Source: Nocardia rosealba
GTDB lineage: Bacteria > Actinomycetota > Actinomycetes > Mycobacteriales > Mycobacteriaceae
Assembly (NCBI RefSeq): GCF_020216065.1
Contig: NZ_JAIWNA010000003.1
Span: 76,882 to 140,881, forward strand
Length of the DNA: 64,000 nucleotides
Direction: 5' to 3'
Part shown: in pieces, positions 35,655-44,037 of the stretch
Numbering within the stretch: position 1 is the first letter of the stretch
Layout: every line of letters begins with the position of its first letter
Program-made: the position numbers and the translations under genes
The notes under the pieces: model-generated
The model's input: only the letters and a program-made list of their open reading frames with translations
Database searches by the model: none
What the model was told of the DNA's origin: nothing

Positions 35655-36521
35655 CTAGTCGGGGTCTTTCATCAGTGAGCCCACGGCGATGGCGCCCCCG
35701 ACCAGCGCGAGCGGGACCAAGCAGAGGAAGCCGAATATGTCGCCTCGCTCGTTGATGTCTTCCTGCTCGTCGCGGTTGTGGCGGGCCGAGTTGTCGGTGA
35801 CGCAGATGTCATCGGCGTCCATGACCTCGGTGCCGCAGCGGACCCCGGAATCGTCCTCGCTCAGACCCATGAAGGCGATACCGCCGAAGAACACCATGAT
35901 CGCGATACCGATGACGAAACCCATCACCCGCATCGCCGGAGTCGACCTCTCGGCGGCGGCCGATGTACGAGCGGTCGGGACGGGCGGCATCGGTGGCATC
36001 GGCTCGGCCGGCGGCGCCGGTGTCAACGGTTGCGCCTGGGACACCGGCGGCAGCTCGAGTCCTATGTCGCGCGCGAGACCGGTGATCCCGTCGGCATAGC
36101 CGTCACCGAGGTGACGAAGTTTCCACCGGCCCTGATGACGGTAGAGCTCCACCGTCCTGACCAGCGTCTCGGCTGTGAAGCCGCTGCTCACCGCGACGAA
36201 CTCCTCGCCGTCGCCGCGCACGACGCTGCGCACCTCGGTGCCCGCGAACCCTTGCCTGCCCGTGGCCGCGGCCACGACGACCCGCGCGATACCGGGATCG
36301 ACCAGGGCGGGATCGATGCGCACCGATTCCTCCGTGACTTCGACGGCACCGTCAGCAGACGGGTCCGCGCCGGAAACCACCAGGTCGCGACCGTCGCGCA
36401 GGCGACCGTTGACGTCGAGACCTACCGCGAGCACGCGCGGCGGTGGGCCGTCGACCACACCGACCCGGACCTCGACACGCCCGCCGGACAGCACACAGTT
36501 GCCCCCTTTTGCCAACAACAC
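35655..36521 (-). CDS. TerD-domain protein with C-terminal membrane anchor
   Basis: 288-residue protein. Residues 1-150 are a TerD domain (LLAKGGNCVLSGG, VLAVGLDVNGRLRDGRDLVVSG, VVRGDGEEFVAVSSGFTAETLVRTVELYRHQGRWKLRHLGDGYADGITGLARDIGL), a calcium-binding fold of the tellurite/stress-resistance family. A Pro/Ala linker (about 160-190) leads to two hydrophobic segments (MRVMGFVIGIAIMVFFGGIAFMGL and FLCLVPLALVGGAIAVGSL). Between them lies a Cys-containing charged loop of about 45 residues. The start is GTG 36521. No other ter genes are near. The combination suggests a membrane-tethered stress protein. Confidence 0.82.
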   Translation of the reverse strand: MLLAKGGNCVLSGGRVEVRVGVVDGPPPRVLAVGLDVNGRLRDGRDLVVSGADPSADGAVEVTEESVRIDPALVDPGIARVVVAAATGRQGFAGTEVRSVVRGDGEEFVAVSSGFTAETLVRTVELYRHQGRWKLRHLGDGYADGITGLARDIGLELPPVSQAQPLTPAPPAEPMPPMPPVPTARTSAAAERSTPAMRVMGFVIGIAIMVFFGGIAFMGLSEDDSGVRCGTEVMDADDICVTDNSARHNRDEQEDINERGDIFGFLCLVPLALVGGAIAVGSLMKDPD

Positions 36522-36651
36522 CAGATCCCCCGAAGCTCTTGTGGCACAACGCCATGTGCGAAAAGCCTAACCGCTGCGCGCGGCCCCGGCAGGCTGTCTT
36601 CCGCAGAACCCGGGCGCCTGTGACCGACGGGGATGGGCAGGTCGAGGGCCG

Positions 36652-37626
36652 ATGTGTCACTGTGGACAGGTGAATCCGAAGTTGTGGGCGGTCAGCGATG
36701 TGCACGTGGGGCATCAGGGCAACAAGCCGATCGTCGAGCAGATCCGGCCCGAGTCGCCGGAGGACTGGCTGATCGTCGCCGGTGACGTGGGGGAGAAGGC
36801 CGAGGAGGTGCGGTGGGCGCTCGAGTTGCTGCGTGCCCGCTTCGCCAAGGTGATCTGGGTGCCGGGCAACCACGAACTGTGGACCACGCCCAAGGACCCG
36901 GTGCAGATGCACGGCGCCGCCCGCTACGACTACCTGGTGGCGATGTGCCGTGACCTCGATGTCCTCACCCCGGAGGATCTGTTCCCGGTGTGGAACGGGC
37001 CGGGCGCGGAGAAGTTCGGTGGCAGCGTCACGCTCGCCCCGATGTTCCTGCTCTACGACTACTCGTGGCGGCCCGCCGGCACCGACACCAAGGCCGAGGC
37101 GCTCGCGGTGGCCCGGGAACGCAATGTGGTCGCCACCGACGAATTCCTGCTCCACCCGGAGCCGTACCTCACCCGCGACGCCTGGTGCCACGCCCGCGTG
37201 CAGTACACCCAGCGCCGCCTCGACGCCCTCGCGCCGGACACCCCGCTGGTGATGATCAACCACTTCCCCCTGGTCCGCCAGCCCACCGACATCCTCTTCT
37301 ACCCCGAGTTCTCCCTGTGGTGCGGCACCGACCTCACCGCCGACTGGCACACCAGCTACAACGTGGTCTGCTCGGTCTACGGCCACCTCCACATCCCCCG
37401 CACCACCCATTACGACGGTGTCCGCTTCGAAGAGGTATCCCTCGGCTACCCGCGCGAATGGAAGCGTCGCGGCATGCCGGACCCGTTGCTGCGCCAGATC
37501 CTGCCCGAACCGGTCTACGCCGAGGGCGACCTTAACGCGTGGGGCGGCCATTTCACCGTCACCCCGGAAATGGAAGCCGCAGCCGAAGAGATGCGTGCGA
37601 AGGCGGATCGGCGCCGAGGCATCTGA
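36652..37626 (+). CDS. pptH: Metallophosphoesterase, phosphopantetheinyl hydrolase-like
   Basis: 324-residue calcineurin-like phosphoesterase with all metal motifs: DVHVGH, GDVGE, GNHE, NHFPL and GHLH. Its neighbour pptT and then truB match the order Rv2795c-Rv2794c-Rv2793c of M. tuberculosis, where the enzyme removes 4'-phosphopantetheine from carrier proteins and so opposes PptT. The symbol is given on that synteny. ATG 36652 is used; GTG 36670 (VNPKLWAVSD) would start closer to the first motif. Confidence 0.83.
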   Translation: MCHCGQVNPKLWAVSDVHVGHQGNKPIVEQIRPESPEDWLIVAGDVGEKAEEVRWALELLRARFAKVIWVPGNHELWTTPKDPVQMHGAARYDYLVAMCRDLDVLTPEDLFPVWNGPGAEKFGGSVTLAPMFLLYDYSWRPAGTDTKAEALAVARERNVVATDEFLLHPEPYLTRDAWCHARVQYTQRRLDALAPDTPLVMINHFPLVRQPTDILFYPEFSLWCGTDLTADWHTSYNVVCSVYGHLHIPRTTHYDGVRFEEVSLGYPREWKRRGMPDPLLRQILPEPVYAEGDLNAWGGHFTVTPEMEAAAEEMRAKADRRRGI

Positions 37627-37784
37627 ACCGCGGAGTTCGGATTTGCGTAGAACGTCGACCACTGATTTGGTGATGCACATGGGTAACTCATCGGGTACGG
37701 GCGAACTTGCCGCTTCCGTCCCGCCAGCCGCCGAACTCGCCGGACAACCACCCAGGTCTGGCCTCGAGTCCCGGGGAGGCGGGT

Positions 37785-38456
37785 GTGCTTGAGAACATAC
37801 TGCCGTCCGGTGTCGCTACCTCGGAACTGCTGGCGTATCCGGAGGACCTGAAGGCGCATCCCGCCGAAGAGCACCTCATCGCGAAGTCGGTGGAGAAGCG
37901 CCGTCGCGACTTCATCGGTGCCCGGCACTGCGCGCGGCTGGCGCTCGAGGAACTCGGTGAGCCGCCGGTGGCGATCGGCAAAGGGGAGCGCGGTATGCCC
38001 CTGTTCCCGCGCGGTGTCGTCGGCAGCCTCACCCATTGCGACGGGTACCGTGCCGCCGCGCTGGCGCATGCGCTGCGGTTCCGTTCGGTCGGTATCGACG
38101 CCGAGCCGCACGGTCCGCTGCCCGAGGGGGTGCTCGACTCGGTGAGCCTGCCCGCCGAACGCGAGTGGCTCGCCGGCACACCCGGCGACGGTCTGCACCT
38201 GGACCGGCTGCTGTTCTGCGCCAAGGAGGCGACCTACAAGGCCTGGTTCCCGCTGACCCTGCGCTGGCTCGGTTTCGAGGACGCCCACATCACCTTCGAA
38301 GTCGATTCCCGCACAGCCGATTCCGCCACCGGGACGTTCCACACCAAGCTGCTCGTCCCCGGTCTCACCACCGACGGCGGAATCCCGCTGACCACGTTCG
38401 ACGGACGTTGGCTGATCGCCGACGGGCTGATCCTGACCGCGATCGCGCACGGCTGA
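37785..38456 (+). CDS. pptT: 4'-phosphopantetheinyl transferase PptT (Sfp type)
   Basis: 223-residue enzyme that transfers phosphopantetheine from CoA to carrier-protein serines of NRPS, PKS and fatty-acid enzymes. The Mg-binding motif is VGIDAEPH and the second signature is [24 protein letters not shown] and SLTHCDGY are also typical. The GTG at 37785 follows GGGGAGG. Its TGA overlaps the truB start by one base. The five carrier domains of the large NRPS in this window are plausible substrates. Confidence 0.93.
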   Translation: MLENILPSGVATSELLAYPEDLKAHPAEEHLIAKSVEKRRRDFIGARHCARLALEELGEPPVAIGKGERGMPLFPRGVVGSLTHCDGYRAAALAHALRFRSVGIDAEPHGPLPEGVLDSVSLPAEREWLAGTPGDGLHLDRLLFCAKEATYKAWFPLTLRWLGFEDAHITFEVDSRTADSATGTFHTKLLVPGLTTDGGIPLTTFDGRWLIADGLILTAIAHG

Positions 38457-39382
38457 TGGCGGCGCGTACTCCGGCCGTCGATCCGCTCGGCGGGTTGGTG
38501 ATCGTGGACAAGGACGGCGGCTGGACCAGTCACGACGTGGTGGCCCGCAGCCGGAAGCTGTTGCGCACCAAGAAGGTCGGCCATGCGGGCACCCTCGACC
38601 CGATGGCGACCGGGGTGCTGGTGCTCGGCGTCGAACGGGCGACGAAACTGCTCGGCCAGCTGATCCTCACCTCCAAGGCGTACACGGCGACGATCCGCCT
38701 CGGTCAGTCGACGATCACCGACGACGCCGAAGGCGAGGTGGTCGCGACGACGCCCGCCACGCACGTCACCGACGCCGACATCGCCGCCGGGGTCGCCGCG
38801 CTCACCGGCGACATCCAGCAGGTGCCCGCGACCGTCAGCGCCATCAAGATCGACGGCGAACGCGCCTACGCCCGCGCCCGTGCCGGCGAGGACGTGCAAC
38901 TGGCCGCCCGCCCGGTGACCGTCTCCCGGTTCGACGTCCTCGCCCGCCGCGAAGCCGGCGACTTCGTCGACCTCGACGTGGAGGTCGACTGCTCCTCGGG
39001 CACCTACATCCGCGCCCTCGCCCGCGACCTCGGCGCCGCCCTCGGCGTCGGCGGCCACCTCACCGCATTGCGCCGCACCAGGGTCGGCCCCTTCACCCTC
39101 GAACATGCCCGCACCCTGGACGAACTGGCCGCCGCGGCCGAAGCCGAGCAACCGCTGCTCAGCCTCGATATCGACACCGCCGTCCGCACCGCATTCCCGC
39201 ACCGCGACATCGACGAAGCCCAGGCGAACGACCTGCGCAACGGCCGCTGGCTCGAACCTGTCGGCATCAAGGGCGTCTACGCGGCCATCGACCCCACCGG
39301 CCGGGCCATCGCCCTCCTCGAGGAGAGCGGCAAACGCGCCGCCTCGGTCATGGTCGTCCGCCCCCAGGGCATCGGCGACTGA
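38456..39382 (+). CDS. truB: tRNA pseudouridine(55) synthase
   Basis: 308-residue enzyme making pseudouridine 55 in the T-loop of tRNAs. Motifs: [46 protein letters not shown] with the catalytic Asp of GTLDP, and [16 protein letters not shown]. The C-terminal end reads VVRPQGIGD. It starts at ATG 38456 inside the TGATG shared with pptT. Conserved T-loop sequences of the two Y RNAs resemble its substrate, but any action there is speculation. Confidence 0.96.
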   Translation: MAARTPAVDPLGGLVIVDKDGGWTSHDVVARSRKLLRTKKVGHAGTLDPMATGVLVLGVERATKLLGQLILTSKAYTATIRLGQSTITDDAEGEVVATTPATHVTDADIAAGVAALTGDIQQVPATVSAIKIDGERAYARARAGEDVQLAARPVTVSRFDVLARREAGDFVDLDVEVDCSSGTYIRALARDLGAALGVGGHLTALRRTRVGPFTLEHARTLDELAAAAEAEQPLLSLDIDTAVRTAFPHRDIDEAQANDLRNGRWLEPVGIKGVYAAIDPTGRAIALLEESGKRAASVMVVRPQGIGD

Positions 39383-39383
39383 T
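39365..39383 (+). repeat. End of truB, copy 1 of a duplicated segment
   Basis: CAGGGCATCGGCGACTGAT, including the truB stop, recurs exactly at 40557-40575. About 20 bp of weaker similarity precede both copies (from GTCATGGTC at 39347 and 40540). Confidence 0.75.
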
Positions 39384-39398
39384 CTCGCCGCAGATGCG

Positions 39399-39821
39399 TC
39401 AGCGGGCGGTCTCGCCGGTGGGGTCCAGGTCGATCCGGATGGTGAGCAGATTCGTACCGAGCAGGCGAACCATCGCACTGTTGACCCGGGGCAACTGCCG
39501 CAGCCGGGCGCGCGCGTCGTCGTCGGGGAGCGGTCGAGCCGTTCCCGTGTGCCAGCGGGAACGTAGTTGGAGGCGCACGCGGGGGTCGGCATCGATATTG
39601 CGGACGTAGGCCGAGTCGCGTCCGTGATCACTGACCATCCAGAACGTCGAGCCGACGAGACGTCCACCGATCGGCGTGCGCCTGGCCAGTCCTGAGCGTC
39701 GGCCGGTTGTCTCCAGTAGTGCGTTGCCCGGAATGCGGCCGACCAGTGGTTTCGCCAACGGATTGGCGAGATAGCGGTGAACCCATGTGACGATGCGTCG
39801 CTTGACCTGCGGATACGTCAT
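39399..39821 (-). CDS. Deazaflavin (F420)-dependent nitroreductase family protein
   Basis: 140-residue Ddn-type split-barrel protein (NALLETTGRRSGLARRTPIGGRLVGSTFWMVSDHGRDSAYVRNIDADPRVRLQLRSRWHTGTARPLPDDDARARL). The TTGRRSG-RTPI and NI-ADPRV motifs are diagnostic. The F420 partner and substrate are unknown. It starts at ATG 39821, back to back with a TetR gene. Both would share the operator-like repeats at 39833-39872. Confidence 0.88.
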   Translation of the reverse strand: MTYPQVKRRIVTWVHRYLANPLAKPLVGRIPGNALLETTGRRSGLARRTPIGGRLVGSTFWMVSDHGRDSAYVRNIDADPRVRLQLRSRWHTGTARPLPDDDARARLRQLPRVNSAMVRLLGTNLLTIRIDLDPTGETAR

Positions 39822-39832
39822 ATTTGCCTACT

Positions 39833-39872
39833 TTGTCGAGACGGAATGTCTAGACAAGAGTGTTGTCGAGAC
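39833..39872. promoter_or_regulatory. Probable TetR operator: palindrome plus third half-site
   Basis: TTGTCGAGAC (39833-39842) faces GTCTAGACAA (39848-39857) across 5 bp, a 9/10 palindrome. An exact third copy of TTGTCGAGAC lies at 39863-39872, 30 bp from the first. The set sits between the divergent nitroreductase and TetR genes. Confidence 0.7.
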
Positions 39873-39903
39873 TGCGCGTTCCGTCAACGGTAGAATCCTC
39901 GAT

Positions 39904-40494
39904 GTGGTCTCGAAACCGTGTCGCGTGCACACCGGTCGCAAGCGCAACGACGCGGCGAGACAGGCGATTCTGGATGCTGTGCCTGCCCTGCTGGCCGCCG
40001 CCGACGGCACCGACATCACCATGACCGAGATCGCCGCCGCGGCCGGTGTCGGCAAGCAGACGATCTACCGATGGTGGCCCTCTCGCGGCGTGCTACTGCT
40101 CGACGCACTGAGCGCGTGGGCGGGCGCCGAAGTTGCCGAACCGTCCGGCGAAACCCTGCTGGAGGACCTCGACACGTTCCTGCGAGCGACCTTCCTCGCC
40201 GCGTCGACGCCGCCCGCTCACCATCTGCTGTGCGCGATTCTTGCCGACGCACAACGTGATCCGGAGACGTCCCGACTGCTCGCGGGCTTCGCCGAGACCC
40301 GCCGCGCCGCCTTGCGCCGCATCTTCGACCGGGCCCGCGTTCGCGGCGAACTCGCCGACGGTACCGATGTGGAACTGCTGATCGATCAGGCGTTCGGGGT
40401 GCTCTGGTACCGGTTGGGTGTGCGCCGTGCACCGCTGACCGCTGAACTGGCAGCCCAGCTCGCTGCCACCTTGGCCGAATGCGCCGCTGATTAG
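39904..40494 (+). CDS. TetR/AcrR-family regulator
   Basis: 196-residue repressor. The N-terminal helix-turn-helix reads ARQAILDAVPALLAAADGTDITMTEIAAAAGVGKQTIYRWWPSRGVLLLDALSAWA. The ligand-binding C-terminal domain has FLRATFLAASTPPAHHLLCAILADAQRDPETSRLLAGF (TetR_C_11-like). GTG 39904 (VVSKPCRVHTGRKRND) is chosen; GTG 39925 is also possible. Open frame further upstream covers the operator repeats and is unlikely to be translated. It probably controls itself and the divergent nitroreductase gene. Confidence 0.87.
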   Translation: MVSKPCRVHTGRKRNDAARQAILDAVPALLAAADGTDITMTEIAAAAGVGKQTIYRWWPSRGVLLLDALSAWAGAEVAEPSGETLLEDLDTFLRATFLAASTPPAHHLLCAILADAQRDPETSRLLAGFAETRRAALRRIFDRARVRGELADGTDVELLIDQAFGVLWYRLGVRRAPLTAELAAQLAATLAECAAD

Positions 40495-40556
40495 TCACGG
40501 GTGTGCGGGATCGCACGGTCGTTCGACGCCCCCGACTGGGTCATGGTCTTGCGCCT

Positions 40557-40575
40557 CAGGGCATCGGCGACTGAT
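40557..40575 (+). repeat. Copy 2 of truB 3'-end segment
   Basis: Exact 19-bp match to 39365-39383, here in the 173-bp non-coding gap before the lipoprotein gene. It does not continue an open truB frame. Confidence 0.75.
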
Positions 40576-40667
40576 TTCGGCTGTGTCATGTCCTCTGGAC
40601 GAGGGCTAACGGGGCCGGGACCTCGCTCGATAGCTTCGGTATATAGCCGACGGCGCAGAGGTGGACC

Positions 40668-41462
40668 ATGGGTGCGGTACGGAAAGCCTGGATCGGCGTG
40701 ATCGCCGGGGCGATGCTCCTGGTTGCCGGATGCGCGTCCGATGAGCCTCGGGTGGTGAACCCTTCGCGCGTGCCGACCACGCCGGCCCAGCCGCCGGTGG
40801 CGACGCCGCCTGATGCGGCGATCACTGTGGGGCCGGTCGAGGCGACGACGGGGATGTCCGCCACGCGTACCACCGCCGCGCGGCCGAGTCCGCGGCCGAC
40901 ACCGGCGACGGGAACCATCGTGCTGCGCACCGAAACGGTGTCGGGAATTGCGGTTCCCGATGTGCCGGTGCACCTTTCGCGTCAGGAACCATGCGACCCG
41001 GCAGGCCACGACATCCCGGTGGGCGAGACGAGCGAGACCCAGCGGCTCGACGCCGTGACCGACGGCGACGGCCGCGCCGTCTTCACCGTGCCCGTCGGCT
41101 GCTACTACTTCGGCATGACCGCCCCCGCCGGCACGAATCCTGTTCCGGAGGGCATGCATTCGGCCTTCCTCAGCACCGCCGGATCAACCGTCGACGGCCT
41201 GCTGCGCTTCCAGGACACCGCGGGCCCCTGCCACCCCGACGGCATCTCCGCCGACCTCGGCATGCTCGACAACGCCGCCGTCGTCGACTGCGACGGAACC
41301 TGGGCCGTCATCCGCTTCGCCACCCCCGGCGACAACCAGCGCATCATCCGTCGCGTCGACGGCACCTGGACCACCTACGTCCTGTTCCCCCACGAAACCT
41401 GCTGGGCCACCGCCGAATCCGACGGCGTCCCGGCCCGGCTCCGCCCCTACTTCACCTGCTGA
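40668..41462 (+). CDS. Lipoprotein of unknown function with possible prealbumin-like domain
   Basis: 264-residue exported protein. The signal ends in lipobox LLVAGC (Cys near residue 22). A Pro/Thr-rich linker of about 60 residues follows, then a beta-rich domain (TIVLRTETVSGIAVPDVPVHLSRQEPCDPAGHD, LDAVTDGDGRAVFTVPVGCYYFGMTAPAGTNPVPEG). That pattern fits a SpaA/transthyretin-like fold. A C-terminal part with five further Cys residues (GPCHPDGISADLG, VVDCDGTWAVIRF, ETCWATAESDG) probably forms disulfides. It ends next to the convergent mntR-like gene. Function unknown. Confidence 0.8.
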   Translation: MGAVRKAWIGVIAGAMLLVAGCASDEPRVVNPSRVPTTPAQPPVATPPDAAITVGPVEATTGMSATRTTAARPSPRPTPATGTIVLRTETVSGIAVPDVPVHLSRQEPCDPAGHDIPVGETSETQRLDAVTDGDGRAVFTVPVGCYYFGMTAPAGTNPVPEGMHSAFLSTAGSTVDGLLRFQDTAGPCHPDGISADLGMLDNAAVVDCDGTWAVIRFATPGDNQRIIRRVDGTWTTYVLFPHETCWATAESDGVPARLRPYFTC

Positions 41463-42191
41463 TCAGGCGGTCAGCCAGATGGCTTCGGCCGCGAGGGTGC
41501 CCAGTTCGGTGGGGGCGTCGGCGGTGGCGATGCGGACGGCGATGGTGCCGGCGAAGTCGCGGCGTTCGGCTACCTCGATGGGGGTGTCGAGGGCGATGCC
41601 GACGGAGTCGAAGTAGCGCAGCATCTCGGGGTCGGAGTCGGAGATGCGGGCGACGCGGCCGGATTCGCCTGCGGCGAAGTCGCTGAGACGGCGGGCCGGG
41701 GGAGTGGGGACGGCGCCGTCGACCGAGGGGATGGGGTCGCCGTGCGGATCACGGTCGGGGTGGCCGAGTTTCGCGTCGATGCGCGACACCAGCAGTTCCG
41801 ACACCGCGTGCTCGAGAACCTCGGCCTCGTCGTGCACTTCGTCCCAGCCGTAGCCGAGTTCGTTCACCAGGAAGGTCTCGATGAGGCGGTGGCGGCGCAC
41901 CATAGCCACGGCGGCGCGACGGCCGTGGTCGGTCAACGTGATCGCGCCGTAGCGGGCGTGCTCGACCAGGCCCTGGTCGGCGAGTTTGCGCACCGCCTCC
42001 GACACGGTCGAGGCCGACACGCCGATGCGCTCGGCGAGCAGCTTGGTCGACACCTTCTCCTGCGACCACTCCTGCGCGGTCCAGATGACCTTGAGATAGT
42101 CCTGTGCCACCGCCGACAGCTCGGGCGCGATCGTAGCGGTGACCTCGAGTCCGGCCTCACGTTTACCTGGCACGTTGTCAATGTTAGGCAT
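41463..42191 (-). CDS. mntR: DtxR-family metal-dependent regulator (MntR/SirR-like)
   Basis: 242-residue metalloregulator. The N-terminal winged helix reads QDYLKVIWTAQEWSQEKVSTKLLAERIGVSASTVSEAVRKLADQGLVEHARYGAITLTDHGRRAA. The dimerisation/metal-binding helices have RRHRLIETFLVNELGYGWDEVHDEAEVLEHAVSELLVSRID (Glu/His ligands in ET..., H-DEAE-LEH). The FeoA-like SH3 domain starts at RRLSDFAAGESGRVARISD. Synteny (divergent from ribF) matches mycobacterial Rv2788, annotated sirR and later linked to manganese. The metal preference here is inferred. Confidence 0.85.
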   Translation of the reverse strand: MPNIDNVPGKREAGLEVTATIAPELSAVAQDYLKVIWTAQEWSQEKVSTKLLAERIGVSASTVSEAVRKLADQGLVEHARYGAITLTDHGRRAAVAMVRRHRLIETFLVNELGYGWDEVHDEAEVLEHAVSELLVSRIDAKLGHPDRDPHGDPIPSVDGAVPTPPARRLSDFAAGESGRVARISDSDPEMLRYFDSVGIALDTPIEVAERRDFAGTIAVRIATADAPTELGTLAAEAIWLTA

Positions 42192-42280
42192 CCCTGGCCC
42201 GAATCACACATCGGCGAACCGGCCACGATCGCATCACACCGGAATTCTGTTCGCGCACCGCTTTGCGTAGGCTTCGCTCT

Positions 42281-43249
42281 GTGCAGAGATGGCGAAGTCT
42301 CGACGACGTGCCCGCGGACTGGGGACGTTGCGTCCTCACGATCGGCGTGTTCGACGGGGTACATCGTGGACACGCGCAGCTCATCAGCCGTGCGGTGGCC
42401 GCGGCGAAAAAGCGTGGCGTGCCCGCGGTCCTGATGACGTTCGACCCGCACCCGATGGAAGTGGTGCGCCCCGGTTCGCATCCGGCCCAGCTCACCACCC
42501 TCACCCGGCGGGCGGAACTGGCCGAGGAACTCGGCATCGACGTGTTCTGCGTGATGCCGTTCACCCAGGAATTCATGAAGCTCACCCCCGCCGGTTACGT
42601 GCACGACCTGCTCGTGGAGCGGTTGCACGTCACCGAGGTCGTGGTGGGCGACAACTTCACCTTCGGCAAGAAGGCCGCGGGCACCGTCGACACCATGCGT
42701 GAGCTCGGTGCGCGTTTCGGTTTCGAGGTCGACGGGGTGACCCTGCTCGGTGAGCACGCCGTCACCTTCTCCTCCACCTACATCCGTGCCTGCGTCGACG
42801 CGGGCGATATGGCCGCGGCCGCCGAGGCGCTCGGCCGCCCGCACCGCGTGGAGGGCGTGGTCGTGCACGGCGACGGTCGTGGACGTGGACTCGGTTTCCC
42901 GACCGCCAACGTCGCCCCGCCGATGCACGCCGCGATCCCCGCCGACGGCGTGTACGCGGGCTGGTTCACCGTGCTCGGCGCCGGTCCGACGATCGGCACG
43001 GTCGAGGCGGGCGAGCGGGCGATGGCCGCGATCTCGGTGGGCACCAACCCCACCTTCTCCGGACGCTCGCGCACGGTCGAGGCCTATGTCCTCGACGGTG
43101 AGGCCGATCTGTACGGCCAGCATGTGGCGGTCGACTTCGTCGAACAGCTGCGCGGAATGCGCAAATTCGAGTCCATCGACGAGCTGGTCGAGGCCATGGG
43201 CCGCGACGTCGAAAATGCCCGCAAGGTACTCACCGCCTCCGAGGTCTGA
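42281..43249 (+). CDS. ribF: Bifunctional riboflavin kinase / FAD synthetase
   Basis: 322-residue enzyme making FMN and FAD. The N-terminal nucleotidyltransferase has LTIGVFDGVHRGHAQLISRAV, TFDPHPMEVVRP and VVGDNFTFGKKAAG. The C-terminal kinase has GDGRGRGLGFPTANV (with the PTAN motif), DGVYAGWFTVLG and AAISVGTNPTF. The GTG at 42281 is chosen (VQRWRSLDDVPADWG). rpsO and pnp follow, as in mycobacteria. Confidence 0.95.
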   Translation: MQRWRSLDDVPADWGRCVLTIGVFDGVHRGHAQLISRAVAAAKKRGVPAVLMTFDPHPMEVVRPGSHPAQLTTLTRRAELAEELGIDVFCVMPFTQEFMKLTPAGYVHDLLVERLHVTEVVVGDNFTFGKKAAGTVDTMRELGARFGFEVDGVTLLGEHAVTFSSTYIRACVDAGDMAAAAEALGRPHRVEGVVVHGDGRGRGLGFPTANVAPPMHAAIPADGVYAGWFTVLGAGPTIGTVEAGERAMAAISVGTNPTFSGRSRTVEAYVLDGEADLYGQHVAVDFVEQLRGMRKFESIDELVEAMGRDVENARKVLTASEV

Positions 43250-43375
43250 GGCGGATCCAACCTCCCCCCACCAGTGGGGTAAGGTGGCTCCTCGGGTTTG
43301 CTGCGGTCCGCGGTGGCGCCCATCCCGGGTAACCGGACATTCGAGCGCGGAACTGAAAAATAGGAGTCGAGCCAC

Positions 43376-43645
43376 ATGGCGCTGACCACTGAGCAGAAGT
43401 CGGCCATCCTGGCCGAGTACGGCCTGCACGAGAAGGACACCGGTTCGCCGGAGGCGCAGATCGCGCTGCTGTCGAAGCGGATCTCGGACCTGACCGAGCA
43501 CCTCAAGCAGCACAAGCACGATCACCACACCCGCCACGGCCTGCTGGCCCTGATCGGTCGTCGTCGTCGCCTGTCGAAGTACCTGCAGGCCAAGGACATC
43601 AACCGCTACCGTTCGCTCATCGAGCGTCTCGGCCTGCGCCGCTGA
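43376..43645 (+). CDS. rpsO: 30S ribosomal protein S15
   Basis: 89-residue S15: [70 protein letters not shown]. It binds 16S rRNA in the central domain. TAGGAG precedes the ATG. The 126-bp gap from ribF contains a small stem CCCC-N7-GGGG (about 43265-43280) and probably the promoter. Confidence 0.98.
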   Translation: MALTTEQKSAILAEYGLHEKDTGSPEAQIALLSKRISDLTEHLKQHKHDHHTRHGLLALIGRRRRLSKYLQAKDINRYRSLIERLGLRR

Positions 43646-44037
43646 TCTGCTACGACACGCCTCCACGCTGAGGCGGTCGGCGAGTAGCCAACAGGAAGAA
43701 GTACACTTCTTTCTGTTGGCTATTCGTGTATTCGGAGACCATGGGGTTTCCGGGTGCACTACAACATGTGACAGCCGTGTGCATCCGTCCACGTGGCGTC
43801 GGTCTTCGGTAGTGGCCTTTCGGCAGGCGATGTTCTACCGCCGTCGGGCTTCGATCGATGACCGCCACCGCGTCGCCGCTTCCAAGGGGATACGGCCGGG
43901 TGCTGCGCGTGACAGCCAGGAGGGTTGTCGCGTGTCCGTGTCCGGTACGGCTGACGAAAAGCTGGTTCGCGCCCATCAGGCGAGTACGCCTGGCATCGGC
44001 CGCGCGAATCGGCGAGACGAGAGGTCGAGAGAGAAAT
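43646..44037 (+). other. rpsO-pnp intergenic leader
   Basis: 392 bp without a supported gene. It contains the long hairpin at 43681-43726, then about 310 bp of mixed composition that stays partly open in the pnp frame. That frame is Arg-rich there and does not resemble the PNPase N-terminus, so I treat it as untranslated leader. The AGAGAG run at 44024-44033 is a weak ribosome binding site. Confidence 0.5.
43681..43726 (+). terminator. Long hairpin upstream of pnp (possible RNase III site)
   Basis: Stem AGCCAACAGGAAGAAG (43686-43701) / CTTCTTTCTGTTGGCT (43706-43721) with a 4-nt loop and one G-U pair. It extends outward with CGAGT/ATTCG to about 21 bp. No T-run follows. Comparable rpsO-pnp hairpins are RNase III processing sites for PNPase autoregulation in E. 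coli and Streptomyces. Confidence 0.75.

Noticed and set aside
40491..40589. Small minus-strand gene (32 codons, MTQPKSVADALRRKT...)
   Set aside because: No ribosome binding site or family signal; the sequence comprises the antisense of the duplicated truB end.
43858..44037. Longer N-terminus for PNPase
   Set aside because: The in-frame extension is Arg-rich and unlike PNPase; similarity begins at ATG 44038.
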